Below are positions 16,882 to 25,142 of a stretch of 64,000 bases of DNA, piece by piece (positions within the stretch are counted from its first letter, which is position 1; each line of letters begins with the position of its first letter). This stretch comes from Weimeria sp002480925. Lineage in GTDB: Bacteria > Bacillota > Clostridia > Lachnospirales > Lachnospiraceae. The notes beneath the pieces were generated by a model, which saw only the letters and a list, made by a program, of their open reading frames with translations, was not told the origin of the DNA and ran no database searches. The stretch covers positions 23,365 to 87,364 of the forward strand of contig NZ_JBQHVU010000010.1 of the NCBI RefSeq assembly GCF_052064335.1, in the 5' to 3' direction. The position numbers were made by a program, and so were the translations under genes.

Positions 16882-18465
16882 ATGGAGAGACTTCTTCCGA
16901 CAAGTGTACAGACATTCGAGACATTAAGGGACAAGGGTATGGTCTATGTGGATAAGACCAGCTATATAGACAGGCTTAGGAAAAAGAGCCGGGAGATCTT
17001 TCTCAGCCGGCCGAGACGTTTTGGAAAGAGCCTTTTTACCTCTACGCTGGAAGCTTATTTCCTGGGAAAGAAGGAGCTATTTACAGGACTAAGCATTTCT
17101 GAAATAGAAGAGAAGAAGGGAGATCAGGCTTGGAGGACATATCCGGTTATACCCTTCTATCTGGCAAGCGGGGAATTCAACAGGGAAAACGGACTTGAAG
17201 ATATACTGGACGGTGTTCTGGAAAGCTGTATTGAGAACTATGGATTGACAGGCGATTATTCTATAAATGGAGAGACTCTGCCGAGAAGGTTCAAAAGTCT
17301 TCTTGAGCGTCTTTATCAGAAGACAAAAAGCCCTGTAGTGGTCCTTATCGATGAGTACGACAATCCGCTGCTGAAGGCAGAGGACCCTGAGCAGGAGAAG
17401 AGGAACAGGGAGCTCTACAAGGCTTTTTTCTCGGTGCTCAAGGACCAGGACAGATATCTGGAGTTTGTATTCTTTACCGGGGTCACGAAATATTCAAAGG
17501 TCTCTATCTTTTCGGATCTGAACCAGCTGAAGGATATATCCCTGCTGGATGAATTTTCAGGTATCTGTGGCTTTACCGGAAAGGAGATAAGGGATACCTT
17601 TTCTCCGGAGATAAAGGAGATGGCAGAGAGCAGAGGCATTTCTGTGGATGAGTGCCTTGCACAGATGAAGGAAAAGTATGACGGCTATCATTTCTCGGGG
17701 AATTCTGAAGGCATATATAGTCCCTATAGTGTGATAAATGCCTTGTCGGACCGGGAGCTTGGGAGCTACTGGTTCGGTTCAGCTTCGCCTGGCCTGATAG
17801 TAAAGAAATTCGAATCTTCTTCTGCATCTGTGAGTCAGCTCGAGAAGGGGGTAGAGGTCACCAAGGCGGATATGATGGATTATCGTATAGATGATCCGGA
17901 CCCGATCCCCCTGTTTTATCAGTCAGGCTATCTGACCATAAAATCATATGACCCGGAATTCCTTACCTATACTCTGGGTTTTCCGAACAGTGAGATAAAG
18001 TATGGCTTTTACAGGGCGCTGGTTCCTTATGTGCTGGGAGAAAAGGATGCACAGACGAACTTTTCAGTGCGCGATCTGGTGCTGGCAATCAGGAAGGGCG
18101 ATGTTGATTCTCTGTACACACAGCTTCATTCCCTTTTCGCTTCAGCGCCATATATGACGACCAGGGCAGCATCATATGAGGAGGTATGGAGAAACCAGAT
18201 CTTCCTGATATTTGAGTTGATCGGAGAGTTCGTAGTCTGTGAACAGCACACGTCAGAGGGCAGAAGCGATATAGTGATAGAAACCAATGACTATGTGTAT
18301 ATAATGGAATTCAAGGTCAACGGAAGTGCAGAGGAGGCATTAAAGCAGATCGAGGAAAAGGGATATGCACAGAGATACAGGGCTGGCAAGGCACAGATCA
18401 TAGAAATAGGAGCAAGCTTTTCGAGCAGGCAGCGGAATATAGAGGAATGGCGGGCGAAAAGGTGA
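16882..18465 (+). CDS. AAA-ATPase-like / PD-(D/E)XK nuclease-like protein, copy 1
   Basis: A 527-residue protein with an N-terminal AAA-ATPase-like domain: a P-loop variant RPRRFGKS (43-50) and Walker B VVLIDEYDNP (153-162). A C-terminal PD-(D/E)XK nuclease-like domain has Asp in GRSDIVIE and E-F-K in YIMEFKV (about 461 and 476-478). This architecture (AAA-ATPase_like plus PDDEXK_9/DUF1703) is widespread in gut anaerobes; its biological role is not established and I do not assign one. Copy 2 at 19412 matches through residue ~290 and from ~411 to the end, but the middle differs. Followed by fragments and small exported proteins. Confidence 0.85.
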   Translation: MERLLPTSVQTFETLRDKGMVYVDKTSYIDRLRKKSREIFLSRPRRFGKSLFTSTLEAYFLGKKELFTGLSISEIEEKKGDQAWRTYPVIPFYLASGEFNRENGLEDILDGVLESCIENYGLTGDYSINGETLPRRFKSLLERLYQKTKSPVVVLIDEYDNPLLKAEDPEQEKRNRELYKAFFSVLKDQDRYLEFVFFTGVTKYSKVSIFSDLNQLKDISLLDEFSGICGFTGKEIRDTFSPEIKEMAESRGISVDECLAQMKEKYDGYHFSGNSEGIYSPYSVINALSDRELGSYWFGSASPGLIVKKFESSSASVSQLEKGVEVTKADMMDYRIDDPDPIPLFYQSGYLTIKSYDPEFLTYTLGFPNSEIKYGFYRALVPYVLGEKDAQTNFSVRDLVLAIRKGDVDSLYTQLHSLFASAPYMTTRAASYEEVWRNQIFLIFELIGEFVVCEQHTSEGRSDIVIETNDYVYIMEFKVNGSAEEALKQIEEKGYAQRYRAGKAQIIEIGASFSSRQRNIEEWRAKR

Positions 18466-18492
18466 GAGGGGTGAGGTGATCGCGGTTTCTAG

Positions 18493-18879
18493 TATGGCCA
18501 TAAAGATCAAGGCAGGACAGAACCAACTACGATCTATTACTACGAGAAACATCTGATAGAGATCTATCCGGCAATGGGATATTTTGGCTCCAACCCTCTC
18601 GGTCTAGGGAAATACTTGAAGCACAAGGGAATTAGATATAAGAAGTACTACCGGTACAAAAATTTTTCAAATGCTGTATCGGAGAAAAAGAAGTGCGTGA
18701 TGGTAATGTCGCAGTGGAACAGGTTGCCGGATAAGGGTATTCATACTTATGCAATAAAGAAAAATAGTGCAAATGATTTTGCTGGATTCAACTATAAGTA
18801 TGATACCAAACCAAATCCAAGAAAACGGTTAGTAAGCTTTGCTGACGGCGGGTTTATAGTGGGGTATCTTGTATGGTGA
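18493..18879 (+). pseudogene. 5'-truncated fragment, possibly C39/papain-like peptidase
   Basis: An open frame runs from right after a TAG at 18490 to 18879, 129 codons with coding-like composition, but the only ATG is internal (18574) and lacks an SD. The segment EIYPAMGYFG-SNPLGLGKYL resembles the region after the catalytic Cys in C39-like peptidases, and GIHTYAIKK could hold the catalytic His. The expected N-terminal Cys region is missing, replaced by the AAA/nuclease copy 1 tail and a short G-rich stretch. I read it as a gene beheaded by the duplication; the peptidase identity is tentative. Confidence 0.4.
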
Positions 18880-19292
18880 ATAATAGAAGAATAAAGATCG
18901 TTTCGGTAATTTTATTACTTGTTGTAGTTATTACGACTATAACGGCCTGTGGGAAAAAATTCTGGCAATATAATACAGGATGGTTTAGTGAAGATCCGTA
19001 TATATATATAGCACCTAACCATACTGATAATATGATAACTGTGGATGGAAAAAAGAAGCAGCTTAATGCAGCCTGGGATCCATCGGGGTTAGAAATATAC
19101 TTTTATGATCCGAAAAAGCCAGAAAAGGAGGGTGAACACGAGGATAATTATATAATCATCGGTGAGGTAAAGATAAGGGGCGGCAAGCTGTATATGAAGG
19201 TCACCAAGGACACGGTAAGTGATCTGAAGGGAAAGACAATAGTCTTCGAGCAGAAGAGGCCGGCGGATCTGGATCAGTTGCTTAAGGTATAG
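18873..19292 (+). CDS. Small hypothetical lipoprotein
   Basis: 139 residues with a basic start, a hydrophobic stretch (about 9-24) and a lipobox-like ITAC-G near residue 26, so probably exported and lipid-anchored at the outer membrane face. The rest is hydrophilic and beta-rich with no motif I know. It overlaps the end of the preceding fragment by seven bases. AT-richer than the core genes around, suggesting acquired DNA. Confidence 0.6.
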   Translation: MVNNRRIKIVSVILLLVVVITTITACGKKFWQYNTGWFSEDPYIYIAPNHTDNMITVDGKKKQLNAAWDPSGLEIYFYDPKKPEKEGEHEDNYIIIGEVKIRGGKLYMKVTKDTVSDLKGKTIVFEQKRPADLDQLLKV

Positions 19293-19337
19293 ATGAGAGA
19301 GTATAGATAAGCTTTTTCAGACCTCGCAGCTAACACC

Positions 19338-20996
19338 TGTATCTATACCCTGTCCCCTTTTTATGCTACAATGATCATATGGCAAACCCCTGAGAAAGGA
19401 CGGCATGGACTATGGAGAGACTTCTTCCGACAAGTGTACAGACATTCGAGACATTAAGGGACAAGGGTATGGTCTATGTTGATAAGACCAGCTATATAGA
19501 CAGGCTTAGGAAAAAGAGCCGGGAGATCTTTCTCAGCCGGCCGAGGCGTTTTGGAAAGAGCCTTTTTACCTCTACGCTGGAAGCTTATTTCCTGGGAAAG
19601 AAGGAGCTATTTACAGGACTAAGCATTTCTGAAATAGAAGAGAAGAAGGGAGATCAGGCCTGGAGGACATATCCGGTTATACCCTTCTATCTGGCAAGCG
19701 GGGAATTCAACAGGGAAAACGGACTTGAAGATATACTGGACGGTGTTCTGGAAAGCTGTATTGAGAACTATGGATTGACAGGCGATTATTCTATAAATGG
19801 AGAGACTCTGCCGAGAAGGTTCAAAAGTCTTCTTGAGCGTCTTTATCAGAAGACAAAAAACCATGTAGTGGTCCTTATCGACGAGTACGATAATCCGCTG
19901 CTGAAGGCAGAGAACCCTGAGCAGGAGAGGAGGAACAGGGAGCTCTACAAGGCTTTTTTCTCGGTGCTTAAGGACCAGGACAGATATCTGGAGTTCGTAT
20001 TTTTTACCGGGGTCACGAAATATTCAAAGGTCTCTATCTTTTCGGATCTGAACCAGCTGAAGGATATATCCCTGCTGGATGAATTTTCAGGTATCTGTGG
20101 CTTTACCGGAAAGGAGATAAGGGATACCTTTTCTCCGGAGATAAAGGAGATGGCAGAGAGCAGAGGCATTTCTGTGGATGAGTGCCTTGCACAGATGAAG
20201 GAAAAGTATGACGGCTATCATTTCTCGGGGAATTCTGAAGGCATATATAGTCCCTATAGTGTGATAAATGCCTTGTCAGACAAGAAACTAGGGCGGTACT
20301 GGTTTGGGTCAGCTTCACCAAGGCCGATAATAAAAAAGCTGGAAGAGTCCCCTATCAGGCCTGATGAGCTGGAAAACGGCGTGACAGTCAGGGAATCAGA
20401 TATAATGGATTACCGGATCGATGATCCGGACCCGATCCCCCTGTTTTATCAGTCAGGTTATCTTTCGATAAAAAAGTATCTGCCGAGGTTTGAATCGTAC
20501 GTTCTTGGCTTTCCTAATGAAGAGGTGAAGTATGGTTTCTTGAATTCGCTTCTGCCGTTTGTTTTAGGCGAGGCGGACAGAGAAAAATCGTTTTCTGCTC
20601 AGAAAATAGTGATGTCGCTGGAAAATGGTGATACCGACGCTCTGTACACACAGCTTCATTCCCTTTTCGCTTCAGCGCCATATATGACGACCAGGGCAGC
20701 ATCATATGAGGAGGTATGGAGAAACCAGATCTTCCTGATATTTGAGCTGATTGGAGAGTTCGTAGTCTGTGAACAGCATACGTCAGAGGGCAGAAGCGAT
20801 ATAGTGATAGAAACCAATGACTATGTGTATATAATGGAATTCAAGGTCAACGGAAGTGCAGAGGAGGCATTGAAGCAGATCGAGGAAAAGGGATATGCAC
20901 AGAGATACAAGGCCAGCAGGGCACAGATCATAGAAATAGGGGCAAGCTTTTCAAGCAGGCAGCGAAATATAGAGGAATGGCGGGCGAAAAGGTGAG
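19338..20996 (+). repeat. Long direct repeat, copy 2 (pairs with 16808-18466)
   Basis: Second copy of the 1.66-kb repeat, offset 2530 bp. Few scattered substitutions occur in the promoter region and the first 290 codons; about 120 codons then diverge; the 3' 350 bp match again. Confidence 0.9.
19412..20995 (+). CDS. AAA-ATPase-like / PD-(D/E)XK nuclease-like protein, copy 2
   Basis: 527 residues, same length and architecture as copy 1: P-loop RPRRFGKS, Walker B VVLIDEYDNP, C-terminal nuclease-like D...E-F-K. Residues 1-290 differ from copy 1 only at a handful of sites (for example K-N-H for K-S-P near 149). Residues about 291-410 are clearly divergent, except for an island around MDYRIDDPDPIPLFYQSGYL. 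From about 411 both are nearly identical again. This pattern points to gene conversion of the ends or exchange of a central specificity segment. The small signal-anchored gene at 21007 begins 11 bases after its stop. Confidence 0.85.
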   Translation: MERLLPTSVQTFETLRDKGMVYVDKTSYIDRLRKKSREIFLSRPRRFGKSLFTSTLEAYFLGKKELFTGLSISEIEEKKGDQAWRTYPVIPFYLASGEFNRENGLEDILDGVLESCIENYGLTGDYSINGETLPRRFKSLLERLYQKTKNHVVVLIDEYDNPLLKAENPEQERRNRELYKAFFSVLKDQDRYLEFVFFTGVTKYSKVSIFSDLNQLKDISLLDEFSGICGFTGKEIRDTFSPEIKEMAESRGISVDECLAQMKEKYDGYHFSGNSEGIYSPYSVINALSDKKLGRYWFGSASPRPIIKKLEESPIRPDELENGVTVRESDIMDYRIDDPDPIPLFYQSGYLSIKKYLPRFESYVLGFPNEEVKYGFLNSLLPFVLGEADREKSFSAQKIVMSLENGDTDALYTQLHSLFASAPYMTTRAASYEEVWRNQIFLIFELIGEFVVCEQHTSEGRSDIVIETNDYVYIMEFKVNGSAEEALKQIEEKGYAQRYKASRAQIIEIGASFSSRQRNIEEWRAKR

Positions 20997-21006
20997 AGGA
21001 GTTTGA

Positions 21007-21474
21007 ATGAAAAAGCAAAGAGTCCTTCTTATAGTAGTAGTTGTAGAAAGCTTTCTTCTTGTATTGGCAGGAGCCTTATGCTTTTACTTTACAAGGAACA
21101 CAGACAGACCGGTATATACGAAGCTAGAAGATGATAATGGCACACTTGAATATTGGTATGAGTTTTCAGACGGTCGATTATATAAGGAGACCTCTATTCT
21201 CACGATCACTGATTTGAAAGCCTATTCAGAAGGTGAGGACCCGGAGAAGGTCTATCAGCTAAGGTCAAAGATAATAAATACCTGGAATAAAAAATACAAG
21301 GGGTATAGTGGTAAAATCTGGAGAAAAGGAAACAGGTGCACGATTATAGAATGCACTTATATAGACCTGCTTTCTGATAAGGAACTTAAGACTATGGGTA
21401 TGCAGGATAAGGCTACTTTAAGGAAGCTGAAGAGGGATGATATTAAGCCGATCAGAATGGGAAACTATAAATGA
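21007..21474 (+). CDS. Small signal-anchored hypothetical protein, copy 1
   Basis: 155 residues. A K-K-Q-R start and one long hydrophobic helix (about 7-30) with no lipobox suggest a membrane-anchored extracytoplasmic protein. The rest is charged and includes EFSDGRLYK and YKGYxGKIWRKGN. A paralogue at 22816 is about four-fifths identical by eye, with the same GAGGA(A/G)TTTGA leader, and similarity continues past the stop. I do not recognise the family. Its immediate placement after the AAA/nuclease copy suggests a functional or at least co-inherited partner. Confidence 0.65.
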   Translation: MKKQRVLLIVVVVESFLLVLAGALCFYFTRNTDRPVYTKLEDDNGTLEYWYEFSDGRLYKETSILTITDLKAYSEGEDPEKVYQLRSKIINTWNKKYKGYSGKIWRKGNRCTIIECTYIDLLSDKELKTMGMQDKATLRKLKRDDIKPIRMGNYK

Positions 21475-21509
21475 ACACAGGCGGGTGATAATAAGTCTGG
21501 TTTTGGTTG

Positions 21510-21552
21510 AGGGGGCCTAGGAGCTAAGGTATAGGGCCAAGGGTCTATGGGA
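21510..21552 (+). repeat. G-rich heptamer array downstream of the 155-residue gene
   Basis: GGGGG, AGGAG, AAGG, AGGG, AGGG and TGGG runs with seven-base periodicity; same family as the arrays at 13660, 15404 and 43174. Confidence 0.45.
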
Positions 21553-21629
21553 TCCGGAGACAGTATGTAAAATATACACTTGCTATATCAAAGCCAACCC
21601 GAGAAAAGCGGAGGCATAATAAATCTATA

Positions 21630-21679
21630 TTTTCGAGCAGGCAGCGGAATATAGAGGAATGGCAGGCGAAAAGGTGAGA
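21630..21679 (+). pseudogene. 3' tail remnant of a third AAA/nuclease copy
   Basis: These 50 bases match the final codons, stop and following bases of both full copies (tails at about 18420-18470 and 20950-21000) with about one mismatch. They encode the end S-S-R-Q-R-N-I-E-E-W-x-A-K-R-stop. Nothing upstream of it matches the gene, so it marks a deleted third copy or a recombination scar. Confidence 0.85.
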
Positions 21680-21839
21680 GGTGAGAGGGCAGAACTTTCA
21701 TAGCCGTAGGTATCTATGCTAGCTTTTTATACTCACATCTTAACGACTTTTAAATACGAGATCAGGCCTTGGCGGTGATTTCTTAAGTGCTATGGGATGA
21801 TAAGACAATGTCTGATCATTCGGCGCCGGACAAAAGCTG
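21680..21839. other. Intergenic stretch without recognisable features
   Basis: Between the tail remnant and the next promoter I see no ORF, hairpin terminator or repeat. Probably decayed accessory DNA. Confidence 0.4.
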
Positions 21840-21869
21840 TTGACAGAAAACATGAAGATGTGATAAAAT
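21840..21869 (+). promoter_or_regulatory. Promoter of the secreted-protein gene
   Basis: Perfect -35 TTGACA (21840-21845), 18-base spacer ending in TGA, and -10 TAAAAT (21864-21869). Start codon at 21917 with AGGAGG before it. Confidence 0.78.
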
Positions 21870-21916
21870 AATTCTGATAATAGGCAACGAGATATTGAAA
21901 TTAGGAGGTTTCTAAT

Positions 21917-22819
21917 ATGAAAAAAATTATTATGATCGTGTTTGCGATAACAGCTGTTGTATGCTCTTCTGTTTTAAATCCTGTATCAATTAAGGCTTCA
22001 GACATTTATTTTACTAATCAGAACGGAGTTACACTGAGCAAGGATCAATACGAGTATCTTTCGAAATTTTTCAGCTATGATACTTTATATACGATGAGTA
22101 AGTCGGGGTTGGAATCTTTAAAAGACGAGAATGATCTTCACTCAATAAATACAGAAAAGTATATTCGTGTAGATGAGTGGTATGACCGGAACGGAAATCT
22201 TGTTTCGAGTACGGAAAAAGAGGTTGATAAGAATACCGCTGAAAACTATAAGGGATCGAATCCCTTGAAGTCGTATCAGACATCACATACTACGAGTATG
22301 AAAAAAATAAGCATGCAGGTTTTAGCGGGTAATGATTCTAGAATAGTTACAATCACTAATAAGTGGCTGTCGATTCCTTCAACAAAATCGTATGATGTTC
22401 TGGCGTTAAGACCGGAAACACGATCTTGCGTGATTAATTCAGCAAGTTTAATGAGTGCATATCAAAAATATGATGGTATAACTATTGGCTACGGATCTTC
22501 CAGCGAAAATGTAAAAGTGAAGCCGGGATTAAATGGGGATGGTGGAGTAGGCATTTCGATGAATATACCTGACAGTACCAGCGATTCACTTGAATCTTCG
22601 TTGACAGTGCAATTTTTTTCAGGAGCGAAGATATTTGAAGTATATGGTACTTACCAGCATGCAGCCTCACCTGTCACATTATCACAGTCAAAGAGCTATA
22701 GCTTCAGCTCGGCAGGACTTGGAAACGTACTGTATTATTCAAATAGCAGCATAAGAAGTAAGTATGATAATACACGTGGCCTGTATTTAAACTATAGATA
22801 CGGGGAGGAATTTGAATGA
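21917..22819 (+). CDS. Secreted hypothetical protein
   Basis: 300 residues with a clear Sec signal peptide (M-K-K-I-I-M-I-V..., hydrophobic to about residue 20, likely cleavage near S-I-K-A-S). The mature part is Ser/Tyr-rich with no membrane anchor, no Cys pair pattern and no motif I know. It has its own strong promoter, and its stop overlaps the start of the next gene, so the two are translationally coupled. Codon use is AT-rich compared with the core genes, as expected for acquired DNA. Confidence 0.7.
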   Translation: MKKIIMIVFAITAVVCSSVLNPVSIKASDIYFTNQNGVTLSKDQYEYLSKFFSYDTLYTMSKSGLESLKDENDLHSINTEKYIRVDEWYDRNGNLVSSTEKEVDKNTAENYKGSNPLKSYQTSHTTSMKKISMQVLAGNDSRIVTITNKWLSIPSTKSYDVLALRPETRSCVINSASLMSAYQKYDGITIGYGSSSENVKVKPGLNGDGGVGISMNIPDSTSDSLESSLTVQFFSGAKIFEVYGTYQHAASPVTLSQSKSYSFSSAGLGNVLYYSNSSIRSKYDNTRGLYLNYRYGEEFE

Positions 22820-23283
22820 AAAAGCAAAGAGCCCTTCTTGTAGCGGTAGTTGTAGAAAGCTTTCTCCTTGTAGTGGCAGGAGTCTTGTGCCTTTACTTTG
22901 CGAAAAACACGGACAGTCCGGTATATATAAAACAGGAAGAAAAATATGATACGGTGGAATATTGGTTTGAGTTTTCAGACGGCCGATTATATAAAAAGAC
23001 CAGCATACTTACGATTCCGGACTTAAAAGCCTATTCAGAAGGTGAGGACCCGGAGAAGGACTATCAGTTAAGGTCAAAAATGATAGATACCTGGAATAAA
23101 AAATATAAGGGGTATACTGGTAAAATCTGGAGAAAAGGAAACGGCTGTACGATAATACAATGTACTTATATCGACCTGCTTTCTGATAAGGAGCTGAAAG
23201 CCATGGGTATGCAGGACAAGGCTACTTTACGAAAACTGAAAAGGAATGATATTAAACCAATCATAATGGGAAACGATAAATGA
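22816..23283 (+). CDS. Small signal-anchored hypothetical protein, copy 2
   Basis: 155 residues, paralogue of the gene at 21007 (same length, about 80% identity by eye). Most differences are in the membrane helix and in residues 38-50. The ATG overlaps the preceding stop (ATGA). Ends with the shared terminator at 23345. Downstream bases also resemble those after copy 1, showing that the duplicated unit is longer than the gene. Confidence 0.65.
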   Translation: MKKQRALLVAVVVESFLLVVAGVLCLYFAKNTDSPVYIKQEEKYDTVEYWFEFSDGRLYKKTSILTIPDLKAYSEGEDPEKDYQLRSKMIDTWNKKYKGYTGKIWRKGNGCTIIQCTYIDLLSDKELKAMGMQDKATLRKLKRNDIKPIIMGNDK

Positions 23284-23344
23284 ATACAGCCGGGAGATAA
23301 TAGGTTTGCTTTTGCTTCATTTTGTTCTGATTGAGAAACAATAG

Positions 23345-23388
23345 ACCGGAGGTGGAATGTCGTATTGACAAACCTCCGGTGGTTTTTT
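23345..23388 (+). terminator. Terminator closing the accessory locus
   Basis: ACCGGAGGT pairs with ACCTCCGGT across an 18-base loop, then GGTTTTTT. The same AATAGACCGGAGG start occurs in the tyrS terminator at 16741. Confidence 0.8.
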
Positions 23389-23407
23389 ATACTAAGCAGG
23401 AAATATG

Positions 23408-23545
23408 TGTGAGGGAGTAGTTCGCATCCCCGATGTGATTTGCCAACAATCCCGAGGTTTTATCCTCTGGCAAATCTTAATGAATGAGACTCGTGCATAA
23501 GGTGAGCTTTTTTGGCGCGCTTTATGCAGGGGCCTCATTTTTTTT
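23408..23545 (+). promoter_or_regulatory. yybP-ykoY (Mn2+) riboswitch with terminator
   Basis: The leader of mntP begins with GGGAGTAG (23413-23420), the conserved loop of the yybP-ykoY class. It continues with a 9-bp stem GATTTGCCA/TGGCAAATC (23437-23476) enclosing CAACA and a GAGG/CCTC hairpin. A terminator-like hairpin (ATGAG...TGCATAA / TTATGCA...CTCAT, then T8) ends at about 23545. This class senses Mn2+ and controls Mn exporters including mntP in other bacteria. A covariance-model scan would settle it. Confidence 0.75.
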
Positions 23546-23574
23546 CGGAGGAACTGCTCCGATGGAGGTAAAAT

Positions 23575-24162
23575 ATGTGGATAGCTGAGATATTCCTGCT
23601 GGGAATAGGGCTTTCGATGGATGCGCTTGCGGTCGCGGTCTGTAAGGGGCTTGCGATGAGCAGGGTCAATAAGAAGCAGTGCCTCGCTATAGCAGCCGCA
23701 TTCGGAGGCTTTCAGGCCCTTATGCCGGTCGCGGGCTGGCTTCTGGGAAGTACATTTGCAAGGTACATAAAGAGCATAGACCACTGGATCGCTTTTCTCC
23801 TGCTCCTTTACATAGGAGGCAAGATGGTTATAGATGCGATAAGGGAATGGAACAGGATGCCTGATGAGGCCGGTGCAAGGACAGATCCTCCGCTCGATGT
23901 CAGGGAGCTTCTTATGCTTGCTGTTGCCACGAGCATAGATGCGCTTGCAGTTGGAGTTACATTTTCGTTCAGCTGGCATTTTAATATAGGACTTGCAGCC
24001 GCGATAATCGGAGTGACGACATTTGCCATATCATATGGAGGGGTCTATATAGGAAATATCTTCGGGGCAAGGTTCGAAAAAAGGGCTGAGCTTGTCGGCG
24101 GACTGATACTTATTGCAATAGGTGTACGTATTCTTGTGACCCATCTTATGGGGCTTGAATAG
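23575..24162 (+). CDS. mntP: Manganese efflux pump MntP
   Basis: Six-helix membrane exporter of Mn2+, 195 residues, normal length. Both halves carry the family's Asp-rich helix: GLSMDALAVAVCKG near residue 14 and ATSIDALAVGVTF near 120. The upstream yybP-ykoY-type riboswitch fits Mn-induced expression. GGAGG lies eight bases before the ATG. The CaCA antiporter gene follows after 12 bases, so it is probably co-regulated. Confidence 0.94.
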   Translation: MWIAEIFLLGIGLSMDALAVAVCKGLAMSRVNKKQCLAIAAAFGGFQALMPVAGWLLGSTFARYIKSIDHWIAFLLLLYIGGKMVIDAIREWNRMPDEAGARTDPPLDVRELLMLAVATSIDALAVGVTFSFSWHFNIGLAAAIIGVTTFAISYGGVYIGNIFGARFEKRAELVGGLILIAIGVRILVTHLMGLE

Positions 24163-24174
24163 AAAGGAATTATT

Positions 24175-25137
24175 ATGGAAATGTTTCTGACAGTGATAAT
24201 GCTTCTTGCAGGATTTGTGCTTCTGATCAAGGGCGCTGATTTCTTTGTGGATGGCAGCTCCTCGGTTGCCAGACAGTTCAGGATACCGGGGCTTGTGATC
24301 GGGATGACAATAGTCGCCATGGGGACCTCCCTGCCTGAGCTGTCTGTTTCCGTGACAGCCTCTATTAAGGGAAGCAACCAGCTGGCAGTAAGTAATGTTG
24401 TGGGATCGAATATCTTCAACCTGATGGTGGTGCTTGGAGCCTCGGCACTATTCTCGGTGCTTGCAGTCCAGAAATCGGTGATAAGGATCGATCTGCCATT
24501 TTCAATATTCGCTGCTGCAGTTTTGGCGGTAATGGCGCTTACCATGGGAGAGGTAAACCGCATTGGCGGAGTCATCCTGCTTGCACTTTTTGCTTATTTC
24601 ATCTGGTCAATGATACACAGGACTCTGGTATCCAGAAAGACAGCAGAGGAGATAAAGGAGGAAGAACAGGAGGATAAGGATATAAAGATCCTGCCGTTCT
24701 GGCTTTCCCTTATATATATAATAGGTGGTATGGCAGCCATAAAATTCGGTGGTGACTTCGTCGTTGACGCTGCTGTTAAGATTGCAGGAGCTCTTGGAGT
24801 CAGCCAGACGCTTATAGGTCTTACTATAGTAGCATGTGGTACATCTCTTCCTGAGCTTGCGACCTCTATAGCTGCTGCCCGGAAGAACGAGCTTGATATG
24901 GCAGTAGGGAACGCAGTCGGATCAAATGTTTTCAATATTCTTGCCATACTTGGTATAGCAGCAGTTATCACTCCGGTAAAGGTGACGACGGAGAATATCA
25001 TAGACACCTTAGTCCTTATCGCTTTTTCTGCAGTAGTGTGGCTTTTCTGCTTCAGAAAAAGAAAGATCACCAAGCCTTACGGAATAGCGATGATAGCGAT
25101 GTATGCGGGGTATCTGGGTTATATTATCTGGAGGTGA
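24175..25137 (+). CDS. CaCA-family calcium/sodium antiporter
   Basis: 320-residue, about ten-helix cation antiporter of the YrbG type. The two alpha-repeats are explicit: GMTIVAMGTSLPELSVS with VVGSNIFNL in the first half, and GLTIVACGTSLPELATS with AVGSNVFNI in the second. A charged loop (about residues 155-175) separates the halves. Exchanges Ca2+ or another divalent ion for Na+ or H+; its placement behind mntP raises the possibility that it handles Mn2+ too, which is inference. Confidence 0.92.
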   Translation: MEMFLTVIMLLAGFVLLIKGADFFVDGSSSVARQFRIPGLVIGMTIVAMGTSLPELSVSVTASIKGSNQLAVSNVVGSNIFNLMVVLGASALFSVLAVQKSVIRIDLPFSIFAAAVLAVMALTMGEVNRIGGVILLALFAYFIWSMIHRTLVSRKTAEEIKEEEQEDKDIKILPFWLSLIYIIGGMAAIKFGGDFVVDAAVKIAGALGVSQTLIGLTIVACGTSLPELATSIAAARKNELDMAVGNAVGSNVFNILAILGIAAVITPVKVTTENIIDTLVLIAFSAVVWLFCFRKRKITKPYGIAMIAMYAGYLGYIIWR

Positions 25138-25142
25138 TGATT

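Larger units (their letters stand above)
16808..18466 (+). repeat. Long direct repeat, copy 1 (pairs with 19338-20996)
   Basis: Upstream sequence and the AAA/nuclease gene are repeated exactly 2530 bp downstream. Near-identity covers 16808 to about 17750 and about 18113-18466. Between these the copies diverge, apart from one conserved island near 17895-17940. Confidence 0.9.

Noticed and set aside
16882..20995. Insertion sequence explaining the repeated genes
   Set aside because: No terminal inverted repeats, target duplications or transposase; the repeat is limited to one gene with its promoter.
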